Shown piece after piece: positions 1 to 10,258 of a stretch of 64,000 bases of DNA; position 1 is the first letter of the stretch, and every line of letters begins with the position of its first letter. Made by a program: the position numbers and the translations under genes. The notes under the pieces were generated by a model. The model had not been told where the DNA came from. It searched no databases and saw only the letters and a program-made list of their open reading frames with translations. Source of the stretch: Paulinella micropora. Taxonomy: Eukaryota; Cercozoa; Imbricatea; Euglyphida. The stretch lies in contig BJOX01000181.1 of the NCBI GenBank assembly GCA_009731375.1, positions 422,561-486,560 on the forward strand. Direction: 5' to 3'.

Positions 1-46
<46 letters not shown>

Positions 47-209
47 CGGTAGCAGCAACAATAAGTGCTGCAGCAGCTTCAGAAGCACCGGCAATAAGCA
101 GCGGTAGCAGTAGAAGCTGCAGCAGCAGCAGTAGCAACAATTGCAACACCATCGTCAGCAAAAGTAAAAGTAGAAGCAGTAGAAGCGGCAGCAGCAGCAG
201 TAGTAGTAA

Positions 210-245
<36 letters not shown>

Positions 246-249
246 CAGC

Positions 250-298
<49 letters not shown>

Positions 299-310
299 CA
301 CTACTACTAC
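1..310. repeat. GA then GTA/GCA microsatellite
   Basis: A (GA)n run of 43 bases is followed by interrupted GCA/GTA triplets that become pure (GTA)n near 200-300. It ends where the first recognisable exon region begins. No coding frame here looks like more than a homopolymer translation. Confidence 0.9.
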
Positions 311-361
311 TGAAGCGGTATATGAACTGGTGGCGCCGCTGCCTGTTTTGCACCGCTGCAG

Positions 362-481
362 GGAGTAACCGTGCCCTCAGCCGCCACGCCCAGCGCGGAG
401 ACACCGGTACGTGACACAATACATACATGAATACACACAGAATGGCAACAATAACAACAAGAACAACAAAGAACAACAACA

Positions 482-542
<61 letters not shown>

Positions 543-625
543 ATACTACTCTACCTCTACTACTACTAGTACAACTACTACTACTACTGCTACTACTACT
601 ACTACTACTACTACTATTATTACTA

Positions 626-675
<50 letters not shown>

Positions 676-803
676 ACTACTACTACTACTACTACTACTA
701 TTACTACTACTACTACTGATGCTACTAATGCTACTAATGCTACTGCTGCTGCTGCTGCTACTTTTACTACTGCTGCTACTACTGCTGCTACTACTATTGT
801 TAT

Positions 804-872
<69 letters not shown>

Positions 873-888
873 ACTACTACTAATACTG

Positions 889-924
<36 letters not shown>

Positions 925-1134
925 ATGTTGAGTGGAACGATTGAGCGCTGTGCTTGTTTGTGCTGTCTGGGGCAGGGAAGTGATGCCTCACCTGCGTTGA
1001 CGAAGAAGCAAAAACGACAAGAAGAATACCGGCGGGCCAAGCTGGAGAGGAGGGCGAGGGAGAGGGCAGCGCGCGGTATAGTTATCAATTCTGACGACTT
1101 TCAAGCCGCAAAAAGAAAAAATTCTATTGAATGA
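362..1134 (+). CDS. Last two exons of a small basic, charged protein (5' end outside what I can resolve)
   Basis: I read two exons, 362-406 and 976-1134, both phase 0. The first follows a CTGCAG acceptor and ends at the donor GTACGT; it encodes GVTVPSAATPSAETP. The intron (404-975 region) is nearly all (CTA)n and ends in GGGGCAG. The last exon encodes a Lys/Arg/Glu-rich stretch (KKQKRQEEYRRAKLERR, then RARERAARG) and ends with TGA at 1132-1134. The composition suggests a helical, nucleic-acid-binding or nuclear tail. No family is recognised. Upstream exons should lie left of the window or within the repeats. Phase agreement across the intron is the main support; the start is unknown. Confidence 0.5.
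481..924. repeat. (CTA)n microsatellite filling an intron
   Basis: Interrupted CTA/CTG/ATT triplets over about 440 bases between two phase-compatible exons. The pyrimidine-rich strand is the coding strand of the flanking exons. Confidence 0.85.
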
Positions 1135-3200
1135 TTATTATTCAGAATACTATCAATATTATCAAGTTGGGATTTTTTTTTACGCAGTCACTCTTTTGAT
1201 AGAAACTTGCCACTCGTAGGTGTGAGTGGGACGACGAAGTATGAGAAGGAATAAAAAGGTGACTCCTCAGAGCTAAAACGAAGGCGACAAAATCTTGATT
1301 TTGTAGGGAACATGATTTCGGTTTTGGTCACTGCTCAAAAATATCACCGATTGTCTGCATAGAAACAATGTCACAAGTTACTACTCGATTGTCAATTATG
1401 GACTGTGACCGTTTCGAATCATCCCAAACTGACTGAACAAGTTGATGTGGTAGACCTGTAAACGTACAACTAGTGAATCAGTCCGAGTCAGTCGTCCTGA
1501 ATTCAAAAAATCAGTATCACTATGATTTACGATTAGGTTATCGACGATTCACCGGTTGAACTAAGTTGGTTGCTTAAGAAGTTTGGACCAGTCACAAGTT
1601 GTCGTGGCTCGGGATCAAGCTAGAGCGTTCCCCAGTAAGTCACCCGGTTTACCAGTTCAAATATTTAATAAGACAAAAGGGAAAAGATCCCGCACAGAGA
1701 TCGAATAAAAATAACGTTCAACGGAAAGGTAATGATATAACGGTACCGGTAATAGACAGGCAATCCCCAAAGAGGTAGCCAGTACCAGAAATGTCACAAT
1801 ATTAATATTAAGTGCCGATATGGCTAATTACTCTTCCGCTTTCTAGTCTAAGCCCCCTACTATGATTAGGAATGAAGGCTCGCCAAATACACGGGGGCCC
1901 AGATCCCTTGCAAAGCATAATGAAAACCTTGTCCAACTCATAAGGTGACCCTTAACTGACTCGGAAAACAATTATTTAAACAGAAGTCTTCCGACTCTTC
2001 TTCTTTTTCTTCTTCCTTCTTCCTTGTTCCTTGTTCCTTGTTCCTGGTTCCTGGTTCCTGGTTTCTGGTTCCTTCTTCTTCTTCTTCTTCTTCATCTATA
2101 TCTATATCTATATAGATATAGATATAGATATAGATTAGATATAGATATATAAATATAGATATAGATATAGATATAGATATAGATTGTTACAATCCCCGAA
2201 GATAGCTCAATAAAAAGTCGGTAATACAACCAGACACAAATCCCCAAAAGAGAATGATGTCTCGTTATATTAGCTCAGTGAAGCCGAAAAGAAAACGGCA
2301 ACAGACCAAGGTTAAAATGGCATTAGGTCAAATCAGGCCAAACGATATTGAAAATAATGGGAAAAAACTAGGTGCACCTGACACCAGAAAAGGGTACTTT
2401 TTACCGGCTATCCGGGGGGTGATGCCTACAGTACACCTTCCCGTTTTTATGAAGGAAATATGCAATATTTTCGTCATATAATTGCTGATTTCTTTTCTGC
2501 ACAAACGCTACAGGGTGTCGCAACTAAGTGCATTAACCCACGGATAGACGGTGCAGTGGATATATAAAACGCATACGCCAGACACGAGTCAACTATAAAT
2601 CTCCAGCCTCGTTTTTGTAAATAAAAACTCCTCCTTCCACACTTGTTGTCCCCCCCGTAACTTAATTCTGAGGCAGTATGTCAAGAACAAATAGTATTAC
2701 TATTGCAATAAAAGCAGCGTTATAATTTTTCTCCTTCTCCAAAAACACTTCCGATCAGTAAATACATTGTCTTTTAATAACATACCCTTGTATTCAATCG
2801 GTTACCTTAATATAGTACTAGGGGGCCAGACCTAATAACTATATCCAAAGCCGGGGTGAGTGAGCCCGACCATGCGATATGCCGACACAAGTAGAGACGG
2901 ACCGTGCTGGTATGACGATATTAAGTATATCCAAAGAAAAAAATTTAATATGTCTACTATGAGAACATTTTTTGAGAACATCACCCTGGATACTTGAAGC
3001 AGGGTCGTACCAGGAACACCATCGCTAAACTCACAAGCGATCCCCTTATACGGTGTCGTATCCATTTGCCGATTGACCCTCGCACTCATATGTTGCGATA
3101 AAAATGCCAAGTAACAACAATGGTATAAAAACATTTTAATAAGACATGATCTGACATGGGCACTATGAGATTAATCCACATGCAGCTTTCAATGTCCGAC
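1135..3200. other. AT-rich intergenic stretch without a supported gene
   Basis: Stops are frequent in all frames. The longest open stretch (2254-2481, 75 codons, Lys-rich) has no recognisable domain and I do not call it. At 1181-1210 lies about 30 bases (core ACTCTTTT then ATAGAAACTTGCC) that recurs in diverged form at 34182-34213, so part of this may be an old dispersed repeat. Confidence 0.5.
2093..2190. repeat. Palindromic (ATCTAT)n/(ATAGAT)n hexamer repeat
   Basis: ATCTAT units run into their reverse complement ATAGAT after about 20 bases, so the array can fold on itself. It is preceded by C/T-rich (TTCC)n and (TTC)n blocks at 2000-2092. Confidence 0.85.
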
Positions 3201-3584
3201 GCGTGATAAAAGAAAAAAATGTCACTTACTGCCTTCGTCGCCTTGCGCGAACCCCTTTGCCAGGTGGCGGGCCGCCAACAAAAGTCAAGTCAAACTTCGA
3301 ATCCTCCAGAATGTCTCATATTTTCTTAGGGATGGCGCCCAAAGATAAGTCAAAAGGAATGTCAAGCACTCCTCTAGGCAGTGACTGAATAGTCCACGCA
3401 GTGTGGTCTTTGTCTCGAAGGGTAATAGTATCATCCCATGTCTCGAGATTTTTCGCGTCTTTGTACACCGGTAAATATTGTCTAGCTTTTGGATCCTCAA
3501 CAGGGTCCATGCTTCTCCAAAAATGGAGTACCGGTTGTATCGTTTTTGCTGCTAAGGATCTCTTCGATGTCCGTNNNNNNNNNN

Positions 3585-4495
3585 AGGTTGTATCGTTTTT
3601 GCTGCTAAGGATCTCTTCGATGTCCGTGCTGTCAGTGTAGTCTGCGGGACCGCCACAGCTCGCATGAGATAAAGATCTGAGAGAGTGTCATCGGCAACAT
3701 GAGATTCTGCCGGTCTCAACAGATAAAAAGCGTCTCGGACACACTTGATGGCCGCAATCGCCTCTCCTTCCTTCCATCGCACATGTCGAATGTCCACATT
3801 ACCCGCGTTCGGGTTAGTGTCCTTCTCCCCTCCTCCTCCATGGACATCCGTCGCTCGCGTCGACCTTGCCACCTTCCTCGGTTGGTCGAAGATGAGATCG
3901 TTTTGCGCTCTCCTCCTCTGCGCCTCCGTGAACTTCTCCTTCGTACCGCCGCGGACTATGGGGGCTTTAGACTGAGTCCCCGCCGCGCTTTTGCGGTTTG
4001 AGTCTTCCTTACTCTCCTTCTCGGTCTCCTCCTTCTCCGTGACAGGTGCCCGATAGGCATTCTCCTCCTCTAAGGTATCCTCCTTCTGTATAGGCGGTAC
4101 CTCTTTGAAGTCCTCCTTCATCCGTTTCAACGCCTCCTCAACGGATTCATCCTCAAGTAAGAAGGGGTCATATTTGATCAGCCTTCGAACATTCACAATC
4201 TGCACCTTCCCTCTACCCCTGATCTTATAATTCAGAGGTCCCATCTGTTCTATGATCTGGTATGGTCCTTTCCAGTGGGTAAACAGCTTAGAGCTAACCC
4301 CCTTGGGACTTGAGATGGTACAAGAGTACAATATCCCCAACCTGGAAACGGACTTGATCTAAGTGCGCTTGTCGCACTCCTTGTGCGTCAGTCTTTCTGC
4401 GCTCCGCCTCCCTGTGCGCCGAAACTATTTGTTCCGCCTCCATCTTCGCTCTTAGTCTCATCCCGAACAACTCATCCTCATCTGCACAAGTGTCT
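3585..4495 (-). pseudogene. Ty3/gypsy integrase C-terminal domain and charged tail
   Basis: On the minus strand a linker reads from about 4490 and reaches VGDIVLLY near 4345. A frame change then leads into SSKLFTHWKGPYQI, the typical GPY/F module that ends Ty3/gypsy integrases, followed by VNVRRLIKYDP. A long Glu/Lys-rich tail continues to about 3585, where a 10-N gap (3575-3584) interrupts it. The frame change at the VGDIVLLY/SSPKG junction and the missing core upstream on this strand make it a broken copy. The catalytic core is directly adjacent but on the opposite strand. Confidence 0.75.
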
Positions 4496-5214
4496 TTTGG
4501 TACCAGAGAAGTTGAGGCGCTTTATATATGTCGCAGCCCATAACTGCCCCTTACTGGCACATCCGGGTCTACAAAGAACTCATTGGTTCATAGCTAGGCG
4601 ATTTTGGTGGAAAGGGATGAAGGAGGAGATAGACAGGGAAGTGGACGCATGCATCCCATGCAAAACCACAAAGACACCGCTGAAGGCGAACTTTGGCCTG
4701 ATCGGTACATTACCGTTACACGCCGGGATGTTTGAATTTTTACACATCGATCATGTGGGACCTTTCCCCGAATCGGCAGAAGGGTACAGATACCTTCTTA
4801 CCGCAATAGATCGAGCCACCAATTATGTCTGGGTTGTTCCTGTTAAGGACGCTACAGGCAAGACAACTGCGGAGGCTCTGATCGATAGGATCGTCTCGCA
4901 GATAGGAGTGCCTAGAAAGATAGGTTCTGATCGAGGTTCTGACTTTAATAATGAAGTCATCGACAGACTATCTAAGTACTACGAGAGCGAATGGCAAGAT
5001 CGAGCGGGTACATAGATCTCTCAAAGCCTCGCTTAAGATGTACTGTATGAAGAAGGAGAATCGGAGAGCATGGGTGGAGGCAGCACCTTCATTTGCCTTT
5101 GCAATGAACTGTCTACCCTCATCGGCATTAGGAGGAGCCAGGAGCTCAGTCTCGCCATATCAATTGGTTTACGGCCGAGAGCCTAATATCCCAACCTCAC
5201 TTCTGCATCCGTAA
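4479..5214 (+). pseudogene. Ty3/gypsy integrase zinc-binding and catalytic core, inverted piece
   Basis: The HHCC zinc finger is visible (HPGLQRTH then CIPCK, about 4557-4670). The rve core follows: first catalytic Asp in HIDHVGPF (about 4745-4765), second in GSDRGSDF (about 4924-4945), Glu in NGKIERVHRSLK (about 4991-5025), then VYGREPN before the stop near 5214. A frame change separates the second Asp from the catalytic Glu, around 4950-4990. The usual continuation into the linker is absent here and is found on the minus strand at 4490, so the segment about 4480-5213 has been flipped relative to its neighbour. Confidence 0.8.
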
Positions 5215-5632
5215 GCAAAAGGATAGTGTACCGTTCCCTCCTGGTTTTAAATGCCAAAAGGAGCTTGCAAAGGGCCTGAGCAAGATTGGTAGTCATGAAA
5301 GAAGAGTTCCAACCCAGTTGCATCACACGAAAATCTTGGTCGTCTCCATTATGACCGTGGCCCTTCACCATCCGATTGTGCTCGGCCTCTCCGTACACAT
5401 CCCTGTCAACGAGGTGCGACCCAAAACAAAGCATTTCCCACGCCGTATTGTCTCCAGCACCGTCGTACTCCAGAAACAACTTCCACGCAGACATAGTCTC
5501 CGGCCTCCACAGCGACCAATGGATGATCGCAGCAAGCATAGTGATGTTGCTGTTAACGCCCTTGTCGATGGTACCCTCCAAGTACGCAAAAATAAAATGC
5601 GTATCATTGGTGTAGACGGTCGTCATTCCCAC
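5215..5632 (-). pseudogene. C-terminal catalytic-like half of a transposase-like protein (DUF7869-like)
   Basis: A minus-strand frame of about 140 codons has the features WSLWRPETMSAWKLFLEYDG, GAGDNTAWEMLCFGSHLVDR and KGHGHNGDDQDF. In the group often annotated as DUF7869 proteins, transposon-encoded in many algae and animals, a D-G-x-x-x-N-x block and a G-H-x-H-x-x-x-D block occupy comparable positions. The matching N-terminal half lies next to it on the plus strand (5641 onward), so the element looks split and inverted. The family link is by eye and moderate. The end near 5215 abuts the inverted gypsy piece. Confidence 0.45.
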
Positions 5633-5640
5633 ACACAGGC

Positions 5641-5940
5641 GGAAGAAGCGCTCGTGGTTCAGACTGCGCCACCTACTGAAGTCGAGACTGCATGCGATGA
5701 GGTAGTACTAGTAACTAGTATGCCCTTAATTTTATTCCTTTCCACGCGATTAACCTTAATATTATGTCTCAGGACGAAGCGCTCGTGAGTCAGACGGCGC
5801 CTCCCACTGAAGTTGATACTGAATGCATTGAGGTAATATGCACTGAACCTTTGCGTTATGATCAGTTTCTTTGTTTTGTGTTCTTAGGACGAAGAGTCCG
5901 TGACTGCGCCACCCGCAACCTCTGAGCACATGAAAAAACT
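5641..5940 (+). repeat. Three tandem copies of a small exon plus intron
   Basis: Units start at about 5641, 5772 and 5889. Each encodes a variant of EALV-QTAPPTEV-T and the first two are followed by donors GTAGTA and GTAATA. Acceptors are CTCAG and TTCTTAG. The third unit is shortened to DEESVTAPPATSEH and then diverges. Confidence 0.65.
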
Positions 5941-5993
5941 AGCAGCACTAGTGGCTTCAGATGAATTTCTTCTTAATATTGACAAGGAGGAGG

Positions 5994-6205
5994 TTTTCTG
6001 CCTGCATGCCTGCCTGCATGCTTGCTTGCTTAGTAAGCTTGCTTGCTCTTAGTAAGCTTGCTTGCTTGCTCTTAGTAAGCTTGCTTGCTTGCTTAATATT
6101 CACCTTCCTCACTATTACCAACACCCTTGTCAATGTCACCTTCCTCACTATTACCAACACCCTTGTCAATGACATGACACACCGTCACGCCCTTGTTTGT
6201 CTCAG
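5994..6205. repeat. Intron with (TTGC)n and a duplicated 30-base block
   Basis: Degenerate TGCC/TTGC tetranucleotides at 6000-6095 are followed by two near-identical copies of a block beginning CACCTTCCTCACTATTACC (about 6100-6170). The stretch ends in the TTTGTCTCAG acceptor at 6205. Confidence 0.7.
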
Positions 6206-7587
6206 GAAATAGAATATGATTTCGCTTGTCCCGTCCGGCGCTTGCAACCTGCACGACGTTCGTATGTTATCGAGGACGTCATGAGCTCATCCCAGCCTTT
6301 ATACGTGAGTATGGGCCTGGTTCCGGAACCAGTGCTACGGCATCGCGTGGATCCCACACGTCCCTACCGCATGAAAGCACGGACGCCAGCAACTGCTCAG
6401 AAACTGGTGCGACCGGCTGCTTTCAGCAAATACTTAGGCATGACATATGATGAGCTGGATCATACTGTCAAGTCTGAGTGCTGCAAGCAGTGGAAGTGCT
6501 ATAGCTTTATCAACACCCGTGACGTAATGGAAGCTCGCGCCAAGTCTTGCTCTATTTCCTTGCGGGAGCTATACAGCTGGGTCGCTAATCAGCTGCAAGC
6601 TATGCAGAAACCTGGCTGCCACTTCCAGTACTATTACCAGACTGAGCCAATCTGTAAGGATGCATGGCAACGGATTCACGGCATCGGAGATAGGGTACTA
6701 GCCAGGGCAAGGAAGCTTCTGGCTAACGAGACCAAAGTGTACCTCAAGGCTCCTTCTACACAAGCTGAAGTTACTGACCTCGTGTCAGTCTTACTTTGTG
6801 AGCGGTTTGCTATTGATCCCGAAATCACCTCTGATGGTATATGGAAGTTGCAAGAGATGGCTCGAGACGCTGGTGTTCAGGAATACGTTCGCGAACATTG
6901 GCGTGAGGCGTGCAAGCGGTTGACTTCCGGTTCTGTTTTGCGTGTCGATCCGGATCGTCCTCCAAACGATAAGACAATCAACAAGATATGGAGGACTGAA
7001 TACAAGAACGTGTCGTTTGTTCGAGGTACTAAGATTGCAATCGTTTCGATCTGCGCAGAGAAATGATTGTATGTACTGTTCTGTTTAGATGGTGACTTCT
7101 CAAAGGATGACATATGCACGGACCTCGTCGCCGAGCATTCCAGGGGCTTCCGCACTGAGGAGGAGGCAAAGGACTGGAAACGCCGCAATCAGCTTCACCA
7201 CCGGGTCTATTGACCACTGTCTTGGCCGTCAACAACTCATCTGGATTATGTGTTTGTAGACTCATAGAAGCTGCAGACTCGCTTCCATGAAGCGGAAGAA
7301 AGGCGCACCTAGCGATATGTTTTCCATCGTGATTTCTTCCGATATGAAACCGCCTGTCAGAATCCAGTCTTGTCGCCGGGCCGCGAAGGATTTTAAAGGA
7401 AAAATGGTCCTGAGAACACAAAATAAAGAAGCTAATTATAACGCACGCATTATAACTTTATCACAGAGAGATATAAAATTAAGGGTCTACCTCATCGCAT
7501 TCAGTCTCTGCTTCAGCGTCTGAGACTAAACCTTCTAGAAGCGCGAAGGGATCAATACGGCTCTAAGAAAACAGCAAAAACCAAATA

Positions 7588-8530
7588 TTAGGAACGATAT
7601 ATGTAAAGCGCTACTAGCGAAAGAATTACGTAGACCATCAAGCTTGACGACGATGCACGTGCAAGAACTACAGTCGCATCAGATGCTTCTCTCTTCAAGA
7701 CTCTGATCGGTGGCTGCTGCGTGAGATGCTTCTCACCATCAAGAACAGTAATGCGAGATGCTTCTCTCTTCAAGCTAGCCCCCGAAGATGATCTGAAGAG
7801 CTCGTTAACAGTACTGTCCAAAAGTTGTTGCTTCTTCTCTGTTGTGATACAGAGCGTCTTTGATCGTGGTGGTGGCATGTCTGACAATGAACGAATCAAA
7901 ACCTGCTTCTCAGGTAAGGACAGCGAGCGTGATTGCTCGAGAAGCGGTTGCTGTGCAGGAGGTACGATGAAGTACAGATGGATGCCATCTGCAAGGTCGA
8001 ATGTCCAGACTGGAATTCTCTCCCTGTTGCTTAACGCTTCCTTCAACCAATCAGGATGCGCGTCACTTGGGCTGGTTGTCACTACGAGAGCGTCGTTCTG
8101 ACTGTAGGAGAGCAAAATTTCATGATCTCTGCGGACGTCACTCGTCAGAGTAACCACTAGCTGCTTCTTGCTGATCTTGGCGTTGTGAGCTCTGCACGTA
8201 GATCCGTCGTTGAAGCCAGCGGAAGAGCTATTGATTAAATGCATTGGGTTTCGGCTGTCTGGACCAAGCAAAGTGATTAGCTGCATCCCGATGCTCAGGC
8301 CACGATCGAGTCTCATTGTGAAGTGTTGTGAGAATGCATCGTTGGTGGCAGGCCCGATAGGGACACTTCCAGAACGCATCTCCCCTAATGTGAAGCTGGC
8401 TGGCAGCACGTCTGCGTCGACAAATAGACCGCAGGTGGGCGGGCGGCTCTTTGCTCCTGCCAGCAATCCTACGTAAACGGGTGCCCTCCTGGCACGTACG
8501 TGCCCGGGTAGCATCCTGGTCTTAGACCTA
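7588..8530 (-). CDS. Possible SET-domain protein with a C-terminal membrane anchor
   Basis: An open frame of about 308 codons. Residues around 105-165 read like a SET-type methyltransferase core: HLINSSSAGFNDGSTCRAHN resembles the N-H-S-x-x-P-N-C block, and VRRDHEILLSY resembles the (D-I)-x-x-x-E-E-L-x-x-x-Y block. The N-terminal part (CGLFVDADVLPAS) fits the start of that fold. Near the C-terminus two copies of LKREAS about 35 residues apart are followed by a hydrophobic segment LMVYVILSLVALYIY and RS at the very end, typical of a tail-anchored protein. A CTTCTTCTAG acceptor lies just upstream of the first Met on this strand (8528), so earlier exons probably exist beyond the (GAA)n tract. 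SET assignment is by motif only. Confidence 0.45.
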
Positions 8531-8622
8531 GAAGAAGAAGAAGAAGAAGAAGAAGAAGAAGAAGAAGAAGAAGAAGAGAAGAAAGAAAGAAAGAAAGAAA
8601 AGAAAAGAAAGAAAGAAAGATT
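8528..8622. repeat. (GAA)n/(GAAA)n microsatellite
   Basis: Pure GAA units then GAAA units. On the minus strand it is a pyrimidine tract ending in CTTCTAG, so it could be the 3' part of an intron of the gene at 7588-8530. Confidence 0.85.
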
Positions 8623-8941
8623 TCATACAAAATGAAAGATTATTTATTTATTTACGGGATAGTCACGTGAGCTCCAGTCTGAAAACATGTACTAGCGTCA
8701 TGATTCAATGCTGGACACTGTTTTAGACTGGATACCTATAACGCTGCACTGGATCCAGGAGTCGTCTGCGTGGTTTCCAGTCAGAACACAGTTGCTAGCG
8801 CACCTGCATTTGACTGGACATCAAAAACGCTGCACGCTGCGCACCCAGTTTGAGTGTTCGTTCCACTCTAACTTCGGAATTCTCACTCTGGAAAAGTCAG
8901 ATAGGAACAAACCAGTAATCTGCATTGGATCAAAACGTCGT

Positions 8942-9019
8942 AGGGAGGGAGAGAGAGAGAGAGAGAGATAGATAGATAGATAGTTAGATAGATAGACAGA
9001 CAGACAGACAGATATCGAT

Positions 9020-9051
<32 letters not shown>

Positions 9052-9089
9052 GAGATGACAGAGAGAGAGAGAGAGAGAGAGGGAGCGAG

Positions 9090-9140
<51 letters not shown>

Positions 9141-9218
9141 TATCGATAGAGAGAGATGAGAGAGAGAGATGACAGAGAGAGAGAGAGTGAGAGAGAGAGA
9201 GAGGGAGCGAGAGATAGA

Positions 9219-9250
<32 letters not shown>

Positions 9251-9338
9251 TAGAGAGAGAGAGAGAGATGAGAGAGAGAAAGAGAGAGAGAGAGAGATGA
9301 GAGAGAGAGATGAGAGAGAGAGAGGGAGCGAGAGAAAA

Positions 9339-9391
<53 letters not shown>

Positions 9392-9404
9392 TAGATAGAT
9401 GGGG
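8942..9404. repeat. Compound (GA)n/(GATA)n/(GACA)n array with higher-order repetition
   Basis: Blocks of GATA, GACA, a GATATCGATA spacer and GA are repeated in the same order at about 8968, 9090 and 9210, giving a higher-order unit of roughly 120 bases in three copies, plus a partial fourth. Confidence 0.85.
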
Positions 9405-9436
9405 GATGGATCCATCACTGAGTGGAGTGGGGGAAA

Positions 9437-9577
9437 TTTGGTGCATGGTTATTTCAAAGTAAAAACAAACACACACCAAAATATTATCGTTCCGGCTCAA
9501 GTCAGACGATAGAAAGAGCAGGAAACATAAAATCATTTCAAAATATCTTGTTTTGACTTCAAGCGCTGTGCACCAAG
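9437..9577. mobile_element. Palindromic MITE, copy 1 (diverged)
   Basis: Starts TTTGGTGCA and ends TGCACCAA, about 141 bases. The centre CCGGCTCAAGTCAGACG is followed by the inverted GAGC(A/C)GGAAAC. It has the same layout as copies 2 and 3 but its arms have decayed. No coding capacity. Confidence 0.75.
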
Positions 9578-9777
9578 TTTGTCAAACAATTCAAATATGT
9601 GTAGAAAAAATGCACGTGTTATCACACACAGAAACTGAAATATTTCGATACTTATTTCATACAAAATGAAAGATAATGTATTGTAAACACAATCATAGTA
9701 GATTAAATGCTTTTATCAAGCACGCAGCAGATATACTGCTTCACAATTCAAAAAACAACCGTGCGGAGTAAAGAAAA

Positions 9778-9918
9778 TTTGGTGCATAGTTATTTCAAAA
9801 TAAAAACAAACACACACAAAAGTATTATCGTTCCGGCTCAAGTCAGACGATAGAAAGAGCCGGAAACATGAAATCATTTCAAAATAAATTGTTTTGACTT
9901 GAAGCGCTCTGCACCAAG
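9778..9918. mobile_element. Palindromic MITE, copy 2 (diverged)
   Basis: Same termini and same central CCGGCTC…GAGCCGG stem as copy 1, with which it shares most of its length (including AAAACAAACACACAC and GTATTATCGTTCCGG-like blocks). About 200 bases of ordinary AT-rich sequence separate the two copies. Confidence 0.8.
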
Positions 9919-10117
9919 TTTTGTAGAATTTCACACATAACGGGAAAAAAATGACATGGTTCACCTGCAGGAACAGAACAGTTGGGAGCAATGAATTGTA
10001 TAGATAACCAAAGGTAACACACAAATATGAAAGCACAAATGTTTCCAAAGCCTATTTTTAGCGCGCTACATAGATGGATGCACCCATTCAAAACCGACCA
10101 AGGATTTTTTGTCGGAA

Positions 10118-10258
10118 TTTGGTGCAGAGAATTCTCTATGAAACAAGTGAGATTGAACAGGAAAATACGTTTCCGGCTCAAGTCAGACGTTGGAAGGAGC
10201 CGGAAACGTATTTTCCTTTTCAATCTCACTTGTTTCATAGAGAATTCTCTGCACCAAA
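10118..10258. mobile_element. Palindromic MITE, copy 3 (near-perfect hairpin)
   Basis: Two arms of about 61 bases, beginning TTTGGTGCAGAGAATTCTC, are almost perfect reverse complements around the loop AAGTCAGACGTTGGAAG. The right end is immediately followed by the ATG at 10259 that I take as the start codon of the downstream 12-exon gene, so the element forms its immediate 5' sequence. Near-perfect arms suggest it is the youngest of the three. Confidence 0.85.

Larger units (their letters stand above)
3202..5214. mobile_element. Ty3/gypsy retrotransposon remnant with an internal inversion
   Basis: Integrase pieces lie head to head. The zinc-binding and DDE core domains read on the plus strand (4479-5214), while the linker, GPY/F-type C-terminal module and tail read on the minus strand (4495 down to about 3202). 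The end of the core piece at about 5212 and the start of the linker at about 4480 are the two ends of what would be continuous protein. I see no reverse transcriptase, RNase H, protease or gag, and no LTRs, so this is an integrase-region fragment. Confidence 0.75.
5641..7400 (+). pseudogene. N-terminal half of a DUF7869-like transposase-like protein, multi-exon
   Basis: Phase-compatible exons: 5641-5700, 5772-5832, 5889-5993, 6206-7025 and 7089-about 7210, with introns of 56 to 212 nt. The large exon begins after a TTTGTCTCAG acceptor (not at the TTG codon upstream) and contains ICKDAWQRIHGIGDRVLARA. The splice at 7025/7089 gives KIWRTEYKNVSFVRDGDFSK then DDICTDL, matching the I-W-x-x-x-(F/Y)-x-x-V…F-x-K-C-D-x-C region of this group, with the first Cys replaced by Asp. 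The next block (about 7287-7400: MFSIVISSDMKPPVRIQS) also fits but its splice junction is unresolved. The catalytic-like half is on the opposite strand at 5215-5632. The first three exons are related copies of each other. Confidence 0.5.

Noticed and set aside
481-1088. Val/Ser/Ala homopolymer protein on the minus strand
   Set aside because: Translation of (CTA)n.
2254-2481. 75-codon Lys-rich frame
   Set aside because: Surrounding sequence is AT-rich and repeat-like, with no domain, splice partners or conserved pattern.
6197-6205. TTG start for the transposase-like frame
   Set aside because: The bases TTGTCTCAG form a splice acceptor. The exon starts at 6206 and joins upstream exons in phase.
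8883-9536. Ser/Leu/Tyr repeat protein of about 217 codons
   Set aside because: Translation of GA/GATA repeats; no start context or domain.
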